Under the pieces are notes generated by a model. It was not told where the DNA came from, did not search any database, and was given only the letters and a program-made list of their open reading frames with translations. The position numbers were made by a program, and so were the translations under genes. From an uncultured Lachnospiraceae bacterium (GTDB lineage: Bacteria > Bacillota > Clostridia > Lachnospirales > Lachnospiraceae), in the NCBI GenBank assembly GCA_910579495.1, contig CAJTVD010000115.1, positions 1-7,909 on the forward strand: 7,909 nucleotides of DNA, written 5' to 3'. Positions within the stretch are counted from its first letter, which is position 1; the number at the start of each line of letters is the position of its first letter. This document shows positions 6,289 to 7,909 of the stretch, one piece after another.

Positions 6289-6639
6289 TTATACACGCAG
6301 TATTTTATCCATCCCTTTCCCCTTTGCAAGTTCATCAACCAGCTTATCCAGATATCGGATATCGCGCATAAGGGGATCCTCAATATCTTCCACCCTTACG
6401 CCGCAGACAACGCCTTTTATCAGGCTCCTTTTTTCATTCATCTTTGGGGCATTGCGGAAAAACTCCCCATAGGTGGCTGGCTTTTCCGCCATCCCATGGA
6501 GCGCCTCCTTACTGTATCCCGTAAGCCAGCAGATCACCTCATCCACCTCTTCCTTTGTCCTGCCCTTTTTTACCGCCTTATTTACCAATAAGCCGTAAAT
6601 TTTCGAAAAATCCATCTGGTAAACCTTCTCATTGCCCAT
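6289..6639 (-). CDS. DUF2200 family protein
   Basis: The 116-residue protein matches the DUF2200 family along its whole length. Landmarks are the N-terminal KVYQMDFSKIYGLLVNKA, the KKGRTKEEVDEVICWLTGY segment, YGEFFRNAPKMN in the middle, LIKGVVCGVRVEDIEDPLM, and the C-terminal LDKLVDELAKGKGMDKILR. The family is small, cytosolic, widespread and of unknown biochemical role. The protein is basic with several helices and no signal peptide or membrane segment. I start it at 6639, where GGGAG lies seven bases upstream; an in-frame start at 6663 would add eight residues not typical of the family. It follows the YdhG-like gene by 68 bases, which is compatible with cotranscription, though a small CCATG/CATGG hairpin lies in the gap. 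Confidence 0.88.
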   Translation of the reverse strand: MGNEKVYQMDFSKIYGLLVNKAVKKGRTKEEVDEVICWLTGYSKEALHGMAEKPATYGEFFRNAPKMNEKRSLIKGVVCGVRVEDIEDPLMRDIRYLDKLVDELAKGKGMDKILRV

Positions 6640-6707
6640 AAAAATCTCCCTTCCTGCCCACACTGCAAATTTTCCTAGTAAAAATCATTAACCCCATGCC
6701 ACATGGC

Positions 6708-7118
6708 TTAAGGATGGTTCCCTGTTTCATAGCACCATCTTGCAATTTCCCTGATCAGTTCCAGGGGAAGGGGTTTATCATAAGGAAACTGTATGGTCCC
6801 TTTGCTGGTTTTATAATCTTTAAGCCTTTCGCCAAATTCCACTACCGCCTCTGTCCCCGCATAAACGCCCATATGTTTTTTGTGGGCGGCAAAGTGGATA
6901 ATATTATATTTCTTCCAGAAAGTGGGCATACTCCAGGAAATCCTCTCCTCCGCCTCCGGCAGTGCTGCTCGGAGAGCGTCCCTTATCTGTCTTAAATACT
7001 GTTGGCATTCTTCCGGCTGGGCCATAATATATTCATCAACCGTCTTTGGCTTCTCCCCACAATAATGGCTCTGGTTCTGCCTTTGCAAAGCACGGCCGCA
7101 CTTAGGGCATGTCCACAT
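6708..7118 (-). CDS. YdhG-like DUF1801 protein with N-terminal zinc-ribbon-like knuckle
   Basis: The 136-residue protein carries a DUF1801 (YdhG/frataxin-like fold) domain from about residue 25 to the end. Recognisable family elements are TVDEYIMAQPEE, SWSMPTFWKK (61-70), the HFAAHKKHMGVYAG strand pair (75-88) and KGTIQFPYDKPLP (106-118). In Bacillus, members of this family have been discussed as frataxin-like iron chaperones, but for this protein that is only an analogy. The first 20 residues add CPKCG (Cys4, Cys7) and HYC (His18, Cys20), which could bind one zinc. The ATG at 7118 has GGAGG upstream inside the 20-base gap after the DUF1905 gene, so the two genes form a tight pair. No membrane segment or signal peptide is present. 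Confidence 0.88.
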   Translation of the reverse strand: MWTCPKCGRALQRQNQSHYCGEKPKTVDEYIMAQPEECQQYLRQIRDALRAALPEAEERISWSMPTFWKKYNIIHFAAHKKHMGVYAGTEAVVEFGERLKDYKTSKGTIQFPYDKPLPLELIREIARWCYETGNHP

Positions 7119-7138
7119 GTTTCCCTTCCTCCTTTTCG

Positions 7139-7426
7139 CTATTCCCGTTCCTTTATTGTCACCATAACCTTATCTCCGGGCTGTTTCCCTATTTTGGAAC
7201 GGATATCCTTCCGTATACCAATAATATAGCAAATATTGCCCTGCTGGTCTTTCACGCCCATATTGACAATACTCCCCTCATAAGGTTCCCCATCAAAGGT
7301 AGCAGCCACCTTCACCCGCCCCCTGCCAAATTCTTCCCTGATGTCATAGGGAAAAACCACATAGGCACCGCCTTTTTTCTCCACTTTATAAATCAAGGCT
7401 TCAAATTCATAAACTTTTGGATTCAT
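7139..7426 (-). CDS. DUF1905 domain protein
   Basis: This 95-residue protein is a stand-alone DUF1905 domain. It shows the family pattern YEFEALIYKVEKKGGAYVVF, then PYDIREEFGRGRVKVAATFD (27-46), a glycine-rich turn, IIGIRKDIRSKIGKQPGDKV and a final VMVTIKERE strand. DUF1905 is a small beta-barrel-like domain of unknown function that in other bacteria is often fused to a YdeI/OmpD-associated segment; no such tail is present here. I choose the ATG at 7426 with AAAGG eight bases upstream. A GTG at 7435 is a possible alternative, with GGAGG twelve bases before it, and would add three residues. It opens a probable unit with the YdhG-like gene. Confidence 0.85.
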   Translation of the reverse strand: MNPKVYEFEALIYKVEKKGGAYVVFPYDIREEFGRGRVKVAATFDGEPYEGSIVNMGVKDQQGNICYIIGIRKDIRSKIGKQPGDKVMVTIKERE

Positions 7427-7469
7427 TTCCTGCACCTTTCTAATTTTTCCTCCTTCAAATCAGTTTTCA

Positions 7470-7475
7470 ATTATA
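7470..7475 (-). promoter_or_regulatory. -10 box candidate for the DUF1905 gene
   Basis: A perfect TATAAT on the minus strand lies about 45 bases upstream of the ATG at 7426 in an AT-rich stretch. No clear -35 box is seen at standard spacing. It is the only good -10 match between the TfoX-like terminator and the DUF1905 gene. Confidence 0.4.
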
Positions 7476-7610
7476 TTACCATATATCATGTAAGTTATCC
7501 ACATTAGTGGAGCACAAGATTTTTCATTGGCATATTTGCGGGAGATTCTGCCCATCCAAGCGTTGAAGCATAACAGCGTACCGGTTAGGATCCGCCCATG
7601 CCGGACATAC

Positions 7611-7637
7611 AAAAACAACCGCTTTTACTGGCGGTTG
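7611..7637. terminator. Bidirectional intrinsic terminator after the TfoX-like gene
   Basis: CAACCGC (7616-7622) and GCGGTTG (7631-7637) form a perfect 7-bp stem with an 8-base loop. On the minus strand TTTTTGT follows directly, which fits termination of the TfoX-like gene ending at 7664. On the plus strand CTTCTTTTTTCTT follows, so the element can work both ways. It isolates the TfoX-like gene from the DUF1905 unit. Confidence 0.8.
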
Positions 7638-7663
7638 CTTCTTTTTTCTTACAATAAATCAGC

Positions 7664-7909
7664 TCACGGAGCCTGGCGGCGTCTGTTCTTTCTCTCCGGC
7701 AATTCCGGATACATTTCTGTTACCATTTTTTGTAGTTCTTCCCTGTCCTCCAAAATCGTACATGGAAGCATTTCCTTCGCCCCTTTATAGGGCAGTTCCG
7801 GTTGGCTTTCCGGCATATACTTTCTGCTGGTTTCTGTAATCTTAATCAACAGTTCCCCGGAATCATAAATTCCGCCGAATATCCTGTCATTGTAATAAAA
7901 GACGTATCC
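7664..7909 (-). CDS. TfoX/Sxy N-terminal-domain protein, C-terminal part (gene runs off the right edge)
   Basis: The last 81 codons of a TfoX/Sxy N-terminal-domain-type protein are present; the frame stays open to the window edge. The visible sequence starts GYVFYYNDRIFGGIYDSGEL and includes KYMPES, ELPYKGAKEMLP and a MYPELPERKNRRR tail. The YND-IFGGIYD hairpin and PYKGAKEML turn are typical of short clostridial TfoX/Sxy-family proteins of about 110 residues, so about 30 residues should lie outside the window. In Haemophilus and E. coli, longer TfoX/Sxy proteins help turn on competence genes; short stand-alone domains like this have no established role in Clostridia. A TTG at 7849 could be taken as a start, but the conserved sequence upstream of it shows the gene is longer. 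Confidence 0.85.
   Translation of the reverse strand, partial: GYVFYYNDRIFGGIYDSGELLIKITETSRKYMPESQPELPYKGAKEMLPCTILEDREELQKMVTEMYPELPERKNRRRQAP

Noticed and set aside
6694..6706. CCATG/CATGG hairpin between the YdhG-like and DUF2200 genes
   Set aside because: The stem is only five pairs with a 3-base loop, and the T-run begins several bases after it, so I do not call it a terminator.
7527..7790. An 87-codon plus-strand frame
   Set aside because: It passes through the strong terminator stem and then antisense through the TfoX-like gene; no ribosome site or family match.
1..7909. CRISPR arrays, tRNA or rRNA genes, insertion sequences, integrases, attachment sites
   Set aside because: I saw no repeat-spacer pattern, cloverleaf, rRNA core sequence, transposase motif or terminal inverted repeats anywhere in the window.

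Overview
The window looks like chromosomal DNA from an anaerobic gut-type Clostridia, most likely Lachnospiraceae. The reasons are its roughly balanced base composition, strong AGGAGG-type ribosome binding sites, a Csp-type S8 protease prodomain of the kind multiplied in this group, and an oxygen-sensitive siroheme/[4Fe-4S] reductase module. The family placement is my inference; nothing here names a species. Every gene I support lies on the minus strand, so transcription runs from high to low coordinates. I see no rRNA, tRNA, CRISPR array, insertion sequence or phage gene.

Layout in the direction of transcription. (1) 7909-6289: a set of small conserved families. The C-terminal part of a TfoX/Sxy-like protein is cut by the right edge and is followed by a good bidirectional terminator at 7611-7637. 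Then come a DUF1905 protein, a YdhG/DUF1801 protein with an N-terminal zinc-ribbon-like knuckle, and a DUF2200 protein. The DUF1905 and DUF1801 genes are 20 bases apart and are probably cotranscribed; DUF2200 follows 68 bases later. (2) 6288-5251: a noncoding stretch with a possible structured RNA, a weak terminator and a TATAAT box, leading into a ZIP-family (GufA/ZupT-like) metal transporter. (3) 5250-4304: a promoter with an extended -10 box and a GC-rich leader carrying a perfect tandem 9-base repeat, then a secreted lipoprotein of unknown function. (4) 4303-3292: a leader with two hairpins, then a FMN-dependent alpha-hydroxy-acid oxidase-like protein whose catalytic His and Arg positions are changed. 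(5) 3291-2713: an extended -10 promoter and a truncated S8 protease gene that keeps only the prodomain and the catalytic-Asp strand. (6) 2615-33: an 860-residue redox protein joining a CoA-disulfide-reductase-like flavoprotein, a rhodanese domain, a siroheme/[4Fe-4S] sulfite/nitrite reductase half, and an inserted 2x[4Fe-4S] ferredoxin domain.

The strongest functional story is the 860-residue protein. Its domain order suggests that electrons from NAD(P)H pass through FAD and iron-sulfur clusters to a siroheme centre, with a rhodanese Cys able to carry persulfide. That would be a one-polypeptide sulfur-species reductase. The other genes show no clear shared pathway with it. The oddest single genes are the hydroxy-acid oxidase homologue lacking its catalytic base and the stand-alone protease prodomain.
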